From the NCBI GenBank assembly GCA_024734555.1, contig JANPWX010000201.1, forward strand, positions 905,129 to 969,128: a stretch of DNA of 64,000 nucleotides, in the 5' to 3' direction. Under the pieces are notes generated by a model that searched no databases, had not been told where the DNA came from, and saw only the letters and a program-made list of their open reading frames with translations. Of the stretch, positions 39,908 to 52,914 are shown one piece after another. Source of the DNA: Trochalopteron elliotii. Lineage: Eukaryota > Chordata > Aves > Passeriformes > Leiothrichidae. The translations under genes and the position numbers were made by a program. How positions within the stretch are numbered: the first letter of the stretch is position 1; every line of letters starts with the position of its first letter.

Positions 39908-39912
39908 CCTCC
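39908..39912. repeat. Target site duplication, left copy
   Basis: CCTCC directly before the TG end of the LTR; the same five bases follow the other end. The sequence is low in complexity, so a chance match is possible. Confidence 0.55.
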
Positions 39913-40427
39913 TGTTGTTGTAGGACATGAAAGAAAGATGAGACACTCCAAATATTTCAGAAGGCAAAGGGCATAGAAAAAAGGCTTTATTGTCTAATTC
40001 TTACTACCTTTTATAAGGTGTTCTGATACAGACTTAACATGATTGGTGAATAGGAACGACACCTCTGTAATCCCTTTGGTTAAACTAGAGAAACAGCAAA
40101 ACACCGCCTGGAGAAAGATTGTTTTGAGAAAGAATAGTTGTTTGCCAAGACTGTTTTGAGAAGAAGCTTTCTTGAGAAATTTTTCCTTGGGAAAAAGTTA
40201 GCAGCTGCTAACAGGCTAAAATCTCTCAGACCCAGAAATATCAGGCCCACAACCTCTCTTCCTGTCATCTCCACTTTATTTCTGTCAGAGTGGCTGCTCC
40301 ATGATTCGAGGGAAAGCTCTGCTCCCCGCTGTTTATCCATGCTCCATGTGGAGCTGCTGTCCTTGTGCAGCCACCCTGTGCAGAGGGTCCATGACAAAGT
40401 CCCTGATTGTGCATTCAGGCTCTGACA
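39913..40427 (-). mobile_element. ERVL-like long terminal repeat, probable solo LTR, antisense to DPP10
   Basis: On the - strand the element starts TGTCAGAGCC and ends CCTACAACAACA, giving the TG...CA ends of retroviral LTRs, with a length of 515 bp. The - strand also shows a TATA box (TATAAAA, complement of 40009-40015) and AATAAA (complement of 39986-39991) about 20 bases further on, so the promoter and poly(A) signal lie where U3/R should be. CCTCC occurs on both sides (39908-39912 and 40428-40432), which fits a 5-bp target duplication, typical of ERVL-class insertion. No gag, pol or env was found beside it, so it is most likely a solo LTR left by recombination. The exact family is not named; similar LTRs are common in songbird genomes. 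Confidence 0.72.
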
Positions 40428-40432
40428 CCTCC
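40428..40432. repeat. Target site duplication, right copy
   Basis: CCTCC directly after the TGACA end of the LTR. On the - strand the neighbouring purine-rich GGCGGAGACGGAGG could instead be a polypurine tract in front of a 3' LTR. Confidence 0.5.
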
Positions 40433-40514
40433 GTCTCCGCCGAGCGTTCGCTGAGTCTGTTCCAGGATCACTCCTGACGAATGTCTGGGGCAGCCACTCA
40501 GATATCTCCTCCAT
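40433..40514. other. CpG-rich patch beside the LTR: host sequence or residual ERV interior
   Basis: Six CpGs fall in about 60 bp right after the LTR, in sharp contrast to the AT-rich flank beyond. On the - strand a frame entering the LTR from this side is open (EEISEWLPQTF and onward, with an Arg-rich stretch). The patch is either host DNA with preserved CpG, if the flanking CCTCC is a true duplication, or the last part of an ERV interior ending in a polypurine tract. I cannot decide from one copy. Confidence 0.35.
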
Positions 40515-41284
40515 CTATTGAAAAATAGCAGGATGAGGAAGGGAGGTTTGTCAGCTGGTTTTGTCTGCTGTAGATTTGAAGCGACGGGGAAATGTTTGTC
40601 TGTAAGTATGAATTTGCTTTTGGAATCCAGGGAACTGACTTTTTGCTTCGGTGCCTTTTATTTGCTGTGAATTTCCTGTAACACTCAAGCATTACCTGCA
40701 CAGGTCCTTCATGAATAGCAATAACTCTTAGTGCTGACCGAATGCAAATATGTTTCTGTTACATTTTATGGGAATGCTTTGGGTTTGTATGTCTCTCTGT
40801 GTTTCAGGACTCACCAGCTGGTGAGCTGAAATAATCTCTTATGTCTTCTGTAATGAGAATAGTCTTTCTTAGTGTTAGTCATTTCCTCTGAGGGGGGAAA
40901 GAATAATTTAAGGAATTCACTGGTGAACAGCCGGCAAGAATTTTGGCATGTTGTCTGTAACAGCAAGTAAATACCATTTCTTAAAATTTTTTGGTCTAGA
41001 TCATAAATATTCATTCTGATTCTGCCACAAGCAATGCCAATTATGTTCTACAGCATTGTCCCCACATCTTTTCTATCTTTATATCAGTTATGATAGTTTA
41101 TCTATTGCCTCTTGAAGAAGATGCTTCCTACCAAGATGAAGAACATTTGGAAATGCATTTTGTTCCCTGAGTATCCTTCTCTGTAAGGGCATCTGCTTCT
41201 CTTCTTCTTCTATCTCATGGTTGTATAATATGACTGATAACAGCTACTGATTCTTTCCTTAAAAGTGAAATATCAAAAAACTGG

Positions 41285-41395
41285 ATTTTGGTTTTAGTTT
41301 TTAATTTTGGGTTTGGTTGTGGATTTTGGTTGGGGTTTTTGTGTGTTTTTTTGTGTGTGTTTTTTGTTTGTTGTTTTGTTTTTTGGGTTTTTAAT
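41285..41395. repeat. T/G low-complexity tract with G-quadruplex potential
   Basis: About 110 bases almost wholly of T and G. A core near 41308-41335 has GGG, GG, GG, GG and GGGG runs separated by short T-rich loops, enough for a two-layer quadruplex on the + (sense) strand. Confidence 0.85.
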
Positions 41396-41917
41396 TTGAT
41401 TGTGGTTAATTTCCTTCTAGCTATAAGCTTTAGGGAGAAATTAAAAACTTAGATTCTTCCTTTACTACTATATCTAGCAAGCCCTGTTTAAATTTTTTAT
41501 TTATCATTTTTTGTGTCATGTTTAATGAGTTCAGATGTTCTTCTCTGAAGAAAAATTGAATCTGCAAATACTTTTGTAGTATTAATGAGGTACTAGGATA
41601 TAGACTCATGCACATTTATTGCTGTTAAACATGTTCTTTTAAGTTATGCTGTGTTTGGCATATTTATGTCTTCTTGTTGCTGCCTTTTAGAAGAATTTCT
41701 GGCTTTTTGAGAGTTTAGTTTTCCAACATGATGTGCAAAAGGTCATGTTTGATGACTTTAACAGTCCCTTTACTCTTCGTTGTCATTGTTTCTGGTCTCT
41801 GACTGTATGTTGCTCTAGAACTGTCATCAAGTAATGAACCCCACAAGTGTTACCCATTTATTGTCCAGCCTTCTGTTCAGCTGGACAAAATTGGGTATAA
41901 GTAGAATTAAGCCTGGT

Positions 41918-41963
41918 GAAAAAAAAACAAAAGAAAAAAAAAGAAAAAAAAGAAAAAAAAAGG
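41918..41963. repeat. A-rich purine tract, (A7-9 G)n
   Basis: Blocks of seven to nine A separated by single G, with one C near the start. It resembles the complement of the 12194-12260 tract in pattern. Confidence 0.85.
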
Positions 41964-44115
41964 GTAATCCAAGGGATAGAGTAATAAATAATAAATGCTT
42001 TATCTTTCTGGTTGTTACAACCTAGGGCTATTGGAAAGGGCATCTCTTACTGCAGAAGTGCAGAAGGAAAACTAGAAACTTACTTTTCTATGCATTCTTC
42101 TAGACTTGACAATAATTTCTCCCATGAAATATAATGCAGGATCCCTTTTCTAGTGCCCCTTCCCTGGGCAGGAATAACCCCCTCCCCCAGCTGGCTCTCT
42201 GAGCTCGAATGTTTTACATGCATCAGTTCAATCTTTGTTACAGTATGTTACCAATGGAAGGATCCAGGGGCATAAATAAACCTCTCATAATAAGAGAACT
42301 AAAAATACTGGCCATTTTATTTGCTGTCCAAATGGAAAGTCTGACTGGTTGGAATTCTCCTGGCCACCACAATTTTTGCTGCCATCTAATGAAATCATCA
42401 GAGTGCACTTCAGTCACTGTCAGTGGCACCATGAGCAATCCCAGAATAAAGTATTATAAACTGGTTCTGTACTCAAGCTGCTCAAAACCTTTTTGAGCTC
42501 AAAGGATTCAAAGCTAGGCAGGATGCTTTTATAGCTGAAGTTGCTCTGGGTGACAGGCAGAGCACTCTGGATGTGATACAGTGTAGGTGATGTAGAAAGC
42601 AGTGCCCTTGTCACTGTTGGGGTTTGCTCTCAGGGTTTTGCCCCTATGACTTATCAGTCAGAACTTGCCTCAATGTATTAAGCTGTAAAATATTTTAACA
42701 TTTTCTCTAAACTGGCTTTTCTTCTTATAGAAGAAAAACGTATTTAAAGGGGAAAAAGGTCACTAGTTTTACACTTGCCGATACATGTTGTCAATTATAT
42801 TGATTATTTATGTATTAGTTTGGCCAGCATCTCTGGTGCACAAGTAATTCTGAATGAATTCATGATCTAGATAGATTAGGTGACTGGGGCTGTGCCAGGG
42901 GAGCAGGTTCAGATCTGCTCTGAGACATGAGCCCTTCCTGGGCCATGACTCTCATCCTTTCTCTCTCTGTGCACCTGCTGAGCCACACGAATCAGTTTGG
43001 TCTCACAGTGCTGGATATCACCCTGCCCTCTCCTTATTTTGCATGAAACTCGGGATTTTAGTAGGCACTGCATTTGTTGATTGCTACTTAGAAGAGTTTA
43101 CACAGATTTTTAGTGTTTAGCACATTTTTGCTATGTGAACTGTATTCTTTTTTTAAATAAGCTGTGTGTGAAATTCTGAGATTGATACTATTCTCTTGGT
43201 GTGGGATGGATAATTACATTATATGTGATTGATTTTGACATGATTGATTTTAATTGGACATATTGAATAATTTAGTGTATGAACACTTATCAGACAGGTA
43301 GTAGGACTTCACAACAGGATGAGTATGTTCTTCAAAAGGATGATTATTATATTATACGAGGATATAAGAAATCCTGATGTGGTCTACACAATGTAGCTAA
43401 TATTTACAATTTTTAAAATATTTGTAGGCTTTTAAATGGCATTTGTAATTGTTGTATGAACATTGTCTGGTGAGATATGTAAAAATAAAAGTTGTATAGA
43501 GTTAGATGCCACATCACTTTAGCAGTTAACTGTGTTAGGGTGTGCTAGCATTGGGCTGTTTTATTCACCCTCAAGTGTCTCTTTTACAAGTGAAAAATGA
43601 ATAGAATCTCAGATAGTAATTAGAAGCAGCAGCTAGAAACCCAGAACTTAGAAATAGCTCTATGCTGAAAGATTTCAAAGGCTGTTTGTCTTAAAAAGCT
43701 AGCAGGTTAGAAAAAAAATGGAATGCAGATTGTTTATCACATTATGCTTTATTTCTATTGCCTTGTGGTGTTTCAGAAGAAGAATGTTTAACTGGCTATA
43801 AGACTGCAAAAGCATGAGTGACAGCTTTTTGTCTTTTCATAGCTGAAAATAAAATTATATTTCATAGGTACTCCTGTAGGTATTGCTTATTTACTGAAAA
43901 TGAATATATTTTTCTTTGCTTTATATGTTGTATACTCCAGATATTTCCCCTAGAGGTGAGGAGAACAGTGATTAAGTCCTGAAGCAAGCGCCAGATCCAA
44001 GCTGTGCCAAACTTTGTCGGTGATGAGTTTCAAATATTTTGAAAGTTAGTTTTTTCTCCCAGCTGCTTTCCTTGCTATATGGAATAAGTAACCTGCTCCT
44101 GCCAAGAGTTACTCT

Positions 44116-44167
44116 ATGTTTTCTTTTTTTTCTCTCTCTTTCTTTTTTTTTTTTTTTTATTTTTTTA
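44116..44167. repeat. Pyrimidine-rich tract
   Basis: T runs with interspersed CT repeats, then T18, A, T7. It looks like an acceptor tract but TAAAG follows rather than a clean AG with coding sequence. Confidence 0.8.
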
Positions 44168-47100
44168 AAGTGAGAATTAAAGCACTTCTCTCTCCTCTCT
44201 TCTCATCTCCCAAACCAAATATGCCAAGCATGTCCTCATCACTGAGCACAGACTCACAGTGCTGATATTTCACTTCAGGGAGCTTTTCTTCCTCCTCCCT
44301 GCCTGCTGAGTAAGGAATGTGGAAAGTCTTTCTTGTAGTCATTGGTATCAGGCCAAGGGTTCTTGGCATCTGCTCGAAACAAGGCATCTATCCTCAAATG
44401 CAGTAGCTATTTTCTTCCTAGGAAGTAGTTTCCTTCCTGGGAAGCTCCAGGTCTAGGTTCTTTGCTTGGAGAAAAAAGGTGGAATACTTCTGTTTCCTGT
44501 TCAGGGCTGTGTGTTGAAAGCTGATACAATACTGCTTTTTTTTTATCTAAGATGAAAGTAAGTGTTACAGAGACACTAATGCTGTCACTTCATGTTTAGG
44601 GAAAATGCCACAGTAGAAAAAGGAATGTTTTGCTCTGTGCAGATTGAATATATGTGATTTTATATGGAGTATAGAAAATTATGTGCACATCCTAATTAAA
44701 TTATATTATAGAAATTGCGTAGTTGGATGCATCTTTGTGTCTTTGGATAAATCCTGGTATCATATAACCCTTGTTTTTACCCTAATAGTGAACTGTTTCA
44801 GTGGCATAAACTCATAAACTGAATTCAGACAGTTGAAGTGGGCACTCCACAGAACAGAGCAGAATAGGCTCCAATTTCTGGCATCTCCTTAGTGTGCTCC
44901 ACATTACACTGTAAAATTAAATGGATTTCTTTTATTGCTAATTCCCCCCAGGCATTATTATAGTGAAAAGTCTTTAACTAAGGTGTTAATAGCATCCTAG
45001 TAGGGTTTGTTTTTTTCATTTGTCAGATCATAATATTATATTGAGCTATAGTGGATTCTGCACCAAAGTGTTTAAAGCAAGCCTGCATGCCCTTTATTAA
45101 GGAAAACCCAACAGGAAATTACAAGCCTGGTGCCAGAATTGCAGGTCAAAATCCTGTAATTTTGGCTCTGAAAGAATTCAGGGTAGAAGTACATGATGAG
45201 CTCTTTTGGCCCTGAGACCTCTGAATCTGCATAAAATGAGTCCAATCTCTTCTGTTTCTGTCAGTTCTGATGGTCCAGCCTTTCTGTACTTGGAATATAT
45301 AATTTGTGAGACAATATCAAATTCATACACTTCATATGAATATGTTGAACTGCTAAGTGGCTTCCCTGTAGTGACCTGAAATTTCAACCTGTAAGCCAGA
45401 ATAAGTTTGTCTTTAGAACTACTAAAACTGATCTACAATTGGGAAATATGGGAAATATGTCCGTGTTTCAGTTAGGTGCATGAAGGGTTTGGTTTTTTTT
45501 AATTGCATGGAAAATGAAAATAACAAAATCTGTCTGACAATTTCGCCATCAGGAAAATGTTTACTGAAGATGATAAAAATGAGTAAGTGTAAACATATTT
45601 AAAATCCCTCATTTAGAAAGATGTTTTATATTCTTCCAAAGCAAAATGTTTAGGTGTGAAAATATGGATGTTCTGCCAAAAGCAAAGTTACATCAAAACA
45701 GATTTTGTTCCTGTTAATGTATTTGGATCAGCCCTTCTTTCATGCCCTTATATCCTTGATGTAATGGAGTAGAGGAGAAAATGCAAGAGCCTTCTTCTTC
45801 AGGCTTTCCTCATAGCGTAATGGTACTTATTACAGATCCATTTAATCATTTCAAATTATGAACACCAGGTATGTATTTTTCAGCTGTGACACTCTTTTAT
45901 TCAATCCTTCCAGCTACTGTCCTCCTTTTTTATGGTACCCCAAAAAAAAAAAAAAATCCAGACAGGTGCATTAAACTTTGAACAGAATATTTTAATATTT
46001 TTACTAATGAAGTTAGCGTTTCAATGAAAAAATGACACTTACTTAGGGAAAACTAGAAACTAATAAAATTAATAACAATGTTAATCTGAAAAGGGAGCCT
46101 AATTCAAATGGAAAACAAAAGCTGAATTGCTTGAATCCTCTGATCAGAAGCAGGTAAGGGTAATGTAATTCCATGGCATAATTATTAGGATAAATTTGGA
46201 AATGTAATTTAAATATTTATTCTTTGAAACTCACGTATGACTAAAGCATGGAGAACAGGTCTGCTGTTTCACTTGCACATCACACCTGGAGGAGGCCTGT
46301 GCTCCTCCATTTGTTGGGAACACTGTCAAATTGCCACTCAGTGTTTGTGCTGGTAAAGAGCAGTTGCTGGCTTGCCAAGAGTGCCAATGTTCAACCTCTC
46401 CTTGATTTTCTTCTTCTTGTAATATTCCCGTTCAGCTACGTTTTATTTTAAATTAATTGTAGAGATAAGCAGCACAAAATGTCCCTTACCAATGTGTCAC
46501 CTTTGTAATTTTGAGAGGAGCACATGATGATGTTAAGATAGAGACTTAATTGCTTGTGTCTCTTTCCATTTGGAACCGAGGCTTCATCTTTGAGCCAAAT
46601 AAAATCTGTTGGCAAGTGCTTCAAAATGCAATCAGAATCCTTTCCAGGCCAGTATGACAGGCTTAATGCTGATGTGTTTTGATCAGAAGGCTTGTTTGTG
46701 TGAGTTTGAGCTTACACCTGAGTTTTCTGTTTGAATCCTGAGGGTAAGACACTTTCCTAGGTCATTTCCACTCCAGACCTGCTTCCTGCTCTTACAGAGT
46801 TTACCCAGAGCATGCCAGGCAGGCAGGTCCTGTTGGGTCAAGCCCAGCAGTGTCCTGGTGATCCTGCAGTCCCTGGCACTGCCTGTCCAATTCCCCACAC
46901 TCCAGCAGAACAGTGGAATTACATGTAGAGACAAAACAATGGCATCCAAAATGAATGGGTGCCAAAGGAAATTCTGCCAGTGTTTTCAAATGCTGGTGCC
47001 AAATCTGTGTTTCCATATCTATGCTGATTAGATACCTACAAACTCACCATTTAATTTTCCAATTACCTGGCCTGGTTATTTCCCAAGAACTTCAGTGGTA

Positions 47101-48089
47101 TGGTAGGTGATGAATACATATGAAAACAACACCTAAATTGCTTTCATTTTGTGAGTTGAATTTAGATACACAGGATTTAATATTCCTGGGCAAAAAAATC
47201 TTAATGGCACATGTGACTCTTGAATCTGTAATTTCTATTTAAAGTTCAGATGACTGATCAGTAGAAATAATTTAATATAGACAAGTATTTAAAGTTCATA
47301 AAAAAGGTACAAATAGAATCTCTAAACAGTGGCTTGGTGTGATTTATATATTACTGGGTACATGATAATTCTTCTGAGCTAATGATCTTCATTTAATCAA
47401 CATGTTGTTCTCATAAATCAGAAAGATTTGGAAGAAGCAAGTTAAGTAATTGTGAACAGAAAGTTGCCTACGTTTGTTTACTTTTACAATAAAATACTTT
47501 GTCCTTCAGTACTATAATATAAAACAAAAAAATCGGCATTGTCAGTGTACACCTGGAAATCCTACTCCTTGACCTTGTTTGCCTTGGATGTGGTCTGCTG
47601 GGTGTGCCAGACTCCCAGGAGCTGGATTACAGAGCTTGTTAAGGACAGCCCTGGGGCCATGTGGATGTCATAGCTGTGATGTTGTCACTGCCTGAGCCTG
47701 GTGCTGGGCACTGAGCCACCAGCTCAGCCTGAGTCAGCTTGCTGAGATGCCCTCATGGGGACAAAAGGGAATGAGAAAACTGCAGCCTTATGGCTGCTCC
47801 AGAGACTAGCCTTTTACTGGGATATGTACATCGCCACTGAATTTTAATTTTCTCACTTGTTGGGCTTTTCTAGGAAATGCCAGTTGCATCTGGAGCACTG
47901 CAGGAGTCGGAGTGATGGTGGGCCCTCAGAGCGATTGTTTGGAAGGCTTAGGCAGTTCACATTCCTATTGCAAGCTTGAAATACTCAGTTTTATTTGAGA
48001 TTTGCAATTGTACAGGAGGAGAGAAGCATATAAATCTCCCTTCATTGTAATCAGTCTTCTCCAGAGTGCAGCCTTGCCAATTCAGCAGT

Positions 48090-48310
48090 CTGTGTGAGAT
48101 CCGGCCCGGGCCACGCTGCCGGCTCCACAGTGGAGTTGTCCGTGTTCCATCTGGCTTGGCTCAGCAGAAAGGTCAACTCCCAAGGCTGCCAGACAAGTGC
48201 TGCTCTATTGTGGTGCTTTATTATCCCTCTGGGGAAGAGGCTGGAATAGGATGTGTGACCGAAACGGAGAATTTGTTCCCTAATTTTCTCAGTAGTCCGG
48301 GGACATGTAC
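48090..48310. promoter_or_regulatory. CpG-containing patch, possible regulatory element
   Basis: About nine CpGs in some 210 bp, with a CCGGCCCGGGCC core near 48101-48112 and later CCGAAACGG and TCCGGGG. Flanking kilobases are almost CpG-free. A 97-codon + strand frame (48066-48359) spans it but shows no domain and lacks splice sites I trust. Confidence 0.25.
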
Positions 48311-49945
48311 GCTATTTGGACAACAGCTGTCTGAGCTCATTGCCAGGCTGGCTCAGTAATGGCCCTTGGTGCAAAGCAAGAGAGCAAAAACGTTGCCAAG
48401 TAGTTGGGAAAACTGAGGAGTTTAGTCGGAATTTTGAAGCTGGCAAAATAACAATGTTTGGTGTTTCACCATCACCGTGTGATGTGGGCTGAGAAAACCA
48501 AAGTGTTGTTAGAAGTTTCACCCCTCATCATCTTTAAAAGTTTTTAGCAGTTTGTCTAATTTGAAGGTGCTCTCTCTGTCTCTGTCTCTTTTTTTTAACA
48601 TAGAGAATGGCTAAAGAAAAGTTGTGTGGCACTCGAGCAGTGGTGTGGCCTAGAAGGAAGGCTCTGCCATGAATGCAGCCACTTCCCCTCCTTTCTTTTG
48701 GTGCTGATTTACTGTTAATTGCATTTCAAACAAATTGGAATGGACTAATAGACTGAACTCTATTATCCTAGCTTTTAACACAATGAAATCATGTTTAATG
48801 CTTTGCTCTAAGAGGGGAATGAATATTCCTGACATTTTCCTCCAAGTAATGACAGAGGTACAGATGGAGATTTCTGCATTATGAATAGTCAGATGTAGAA
48901 AGCATGGGGAGGAATGGTAGAAACAGTCACATTTTGTGCTTTAGTCCATCAACTCATTGCTCTTTGGGTTAGATAACTGCCTCCCATTTATGCTGGCACA
49001 TCATACTTAGATCTTTGCATTTTCATTTATTTTTGTTAATTTACTTTGTAGTGCTTTGACCAGTTGGGTTCTAAAATGAGAGACACTTTTAATTCTTCTT
49101 CTAGGAGAATAATAATGGCACAACTCTTTATTTTCTTGCAACTTTTTCTAATTGTCAGACAACTCCTTGAATGAGGTCAGCATCTTGCTTGCAGATTATG
49201 ATTTTGGAAAGCTGAAGTTCAGGTGTAGCTCTGTTATTCTGAATGTGTACTGGAAACAGAAAATGAGGCAGACCCTGCTGGGGCAGCCTTGATTTGAGAA
49301 GTTTTGAGTGAGCAGATCCATGCAAAGGGGCTGTGCTCACTCCCAAGCAGAGTACCAGGGCAGCAGAAGAGAACTGCATGGCAGTTTGTTCATCCAGGAG
49401 TACTGGGGAAGAAGCTGCTCTGTGCCACAGATAGCAGGACCAAAGCCCTCAAACAGTTACAATTTAAGTCACAAGTGCTTTGATAAACTTCTAGGAAAAA
49501 GTTGAAAATTTCTGAATTAGAACAACTTTCAATCACCATGGCAGTGCAGAGTGGAGGAATATATGGTTTAGTTTTGATGTGGAAACTGAGCTGGCAGCAC
49601 ACCTGGATTGCACAAAGTGTCTGGGTGGAGCCCTGGGACAGTCACTGCAGCTTTATTCAGTTGCATTCTCTATGGTCACCTGCATTTCAATTTATTTGCC
49701 TCTCTGTTGTCTTTGTGAAGCAATTCCCTTGTGTTTCCACCTTTCCAGCACGTTTAGAAGTGACACAGGCAGCAAACAGTGATGTTCTTCCAGCTGAGCT
49801 AGTCACAGACATTATGACCTGTTTCTGCTGGTCACTGTCTTCCTTATTGCCTCCCACAGCTCTGCAGTGAATATTTCCTCATCTGCTTCAGTTCAAACTC
49901 CAGAGGCTTGGCTCCACTCCACTATATATTTCACTGTTGGGCTGG

Positions 49946-49972
49946 TTTTTTTTTTTTTTTTTCTTTTTTTCC
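49946..49972. repeat. T-rich tract
   Basis: T17, C, T7, CC; a simple homopolymeric tract. Confidence 0.85.
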
Positions 49973-51551
49973 TTGTGAATCAATCCCCCAGTGGATCTGC
50001 TAATATTCAGGAGCTGTCTGGTCCCTCTGTTCTGTCTGAAGTGGGCACAGGCTTGTGTGATACTGAGACATGATCCTGTGCAGTTGCATGACAGGGAAGA
50101 AATCGATTCCACAAATGAATATTGGCTGTTGAGCAGAGTTGAAGATTTTCATGCATTGATATGCTAAAGTAACTGGGTCCACTGAAAATTGGCACAAATT
50201 GAGCTTGATTTGCTCTGCAAACCAGTGAGCAGATTAGGAAAGGAGGAAGATACATTGAGTATGGATGGAAATTTGAGTTTTTTAGGTCAATCCATGCCTG
50301 GTCGCTTCATTCTGAAGTGCAAGAAGGTAGGAAGAGCAGAGCTAGTTCTTTTGTACTCTCACTCTGCACCTCCATTCCTGTAGGTACTGCACTGTAAGAT
50401 CTCTGGGTTTTGTTTTGTTTGCATTGGGCATACATGGGAAAAGGAAGTAGGGATCAGAAAGAGCAGGAATTACCTGTGTGTACAACTTTGCAAGCCATTT
50501 TGAACAGGAAATGTTCCATATACTAAAAGATTGTCTGGAGGACTACATTCCAAGAGTACATTGCATTATAAAACTAGTGCAGAATAATTTTTATCTTGAG
50601 ATCATTACTAACAACAGCCTAAACTTTTAGAAGAGCAGTGGAAATCTTGCCCAGCTGACAACTGATTTTCCTAACATATTGAAATTTAGTCTGTATCTCT
50701 AATATCTTTGTAAATGACTATTTTATTTGATTAGTAAACACTTCATTAGACAAAGTATTGTCTAGCACCTCCTGTTTATTAAATCAGAAAGCATTCTCTA
50801 TTTTAATTAGCATGACATTTTCTATAATTAATTTGATGAAATGCCATCTGCAGTTCTAATAATACTGTGTACAGCAAAGGCTGATGGACATATGTGTTGA
50901 CTGCAAGGTATCAACCTTCTTGCATGTCTGCATTTGAAAACACATAAAATATGAGAAGAAGTAGGAGTCTGACTTGTTAATGCTGCTGTTTGTGCTGCAA
51001 AGCAGAATTTCAGCTAAACAAACCCAAACTCAGTAAATATTTTCAGTGGGAAAACACGCATTAACAATCTTCAGGTTAACACTGTCAGCAATTTCAGAAG
51101 ACTACCCTGAGGCCTCCTCATTCTAGATACTGTAGAACAGATTTTCAGCATTGCCTGAGTTATTTCCTTCTCTTTCCCTCACTTTTTAGACACTACTTGC
51201 TCTCTCAAGACTGTGTGATAAATTGCCATAATACCTGATGGTTTCTATGCACAAAACTGAGTACTGATCTCCTTTGGGCAATTATCTTAGGCTAAGATTT
51301 ACAGTGCTCTGTGCAAATAACCAGCAATTAGCAGTCTGTGTACCTTCTTTACAAGTCAGGTTTTTTGTCAAACTATTCAGTATCAGTATTAGTAAATTCT
51401 AAACCACTTTTGAGCCAGGTTCTAGCAAGTTGGTCTTGGCCTGGATCCATTGAAATTGATCAATCCACACAAACTTCTGTCAGGTGTTACCATGAAATAA
51501 GCCTTATTATCAACAAGTAATAAAAATCTAGCAAATATTTTACTAAACTAC

Positions 51552-51570
51552 TTTTGTTTGACAAACAAAA
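51552..51570. repeat. Perfect inverted repeat, 9-bp arms, 1-base centre
   Basis: TTTTGTTTG and CAAACAAAA are exact reverse complements around a single A. The short centre argues against an RNA hairpin loop; it is a cruciform-type dyad or a paired forkhead-like site (TGTTTG/CAAACA). Confidence 0.7.
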
Positions 51571-52876
51571 TGTACATTAACTGTACTGTGAATTTAGTGA
51601 GAATCAGGTTTTTTACACTCAAAGAAGTGCTGTTGATTCTGGTGCTCCTTGTCAGTGCTAGCAGCTGCAGAGATTATTCACATTAATCTCAGTGAACATG
51701 ATGGCAATGTAGATTTACAGGCCAGGCAGGTTTTAGTTTTAAAATAAGCTTGAGTTGCCATGATGCCTGTTTGAGGCTGAAGAATAACTCAGTGTGTATT
51801 CATAGGTCAGAATCATCACTTAAAACCGCTGAGAATGGAATAGGCTAGGTAGAAATGCAAGTCTTGCCTGGCTACGATGTAATATGCACAGAATAGTGGA
51901 GGCTCAGATGCAGTAATCTTCTAAGTCCTGTGGCTTTAGTGAGCCTGTGATGCTTCTATGCATTTTCATAAATTCCTGAAGTTCATCCAGGGCAGGATTC
52001 CTGCTTTTATACTTTATCAAGGAAGCCCCACTTGTTCCTGAAGCTGTTGGATCTTTCCCAGTACAATACAGATGACTTTCAGTACTTAGTTGACTGATCA
52101 TGTCTCATATCTCTATTGGTCTGCAATCTCTGAACAAATCTCTGAAATATCCCAGATTTAGAGACCTGCAGAAAGGACAAAACATTTCACATGCCCTTTG
52201 CTCATTCACATGAAGGACACAACTGCCTTCTCTTGACTTGCTGCTGAATCATGCATTTAGCACCTGTGTCAACATCCTCAGGCATACAGGGAGACTCTTG
52301 GGGTTACTCCATGGGAGAAAAAGAATAAATGTGTTAAGCAGCCTGGAGCTTTTTGTGTCGTGTACAGGTCTAAAGATGAAAATGCCACCAATAAAAGAGG
52401 AAAACTTCCAACTATATAAAAGTTGGATCAATATTGATGTGAAAGTGAATGGAACAGAGACTAAAATTCAAGTGACTTGCAATTTTGTTGTCATGTATCC
52501 TTTCAACACAGTCTGTGTAATTTAAATAACAAGATAGTTAATTTAATTGAAGCTAGAAAACATGAAATGTAAAACTAGAGGTTATACTTTTCAAATAAAC
52601 CACCACAATTCAGTGTCCTGCTGTCAGAAAGCTAAATCATTAAAGGCCATATAGACCCTGGGCCAAATTCTTGCACTAGAACAATTCAGGGATTTGCAGT
52701 GATGGGGATATATTTAAGGATGGAAGTCAGTCCATTTTCCCCCTAAACAATACAGGATTTTTTATTAGAATTTACAAGGGCATGGATTTTTCTTTTGGTT
52801 CATGTGAACATACCATGTGTAACTGTGACTGCTACAAAAGAATTCTGTAGCATTCAGGACATGGCAGCATGTTGTC

Positions 52877-52914
52877 AATTCAGTAAATGGGGGTAAATTC
52901 AATAAGTGGAGGTA
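52877..52914. repeat. Tandem duplication, two 19-bp units
   Basis: The units at 52877-52895 and 52896-52914 share 16 of 19 positions; all three differences are G/A transitions. Both start AATTCA and end GGTA. Confidence 0.75.

Noticed and set aside
40080..40514. 144-codon - strand frame as a protein gene
   Set aside because: Most of it lies within the LTR, which is a non-coding regulatory repeat; the short part outside could be ERV interior but has no recognisable domain.
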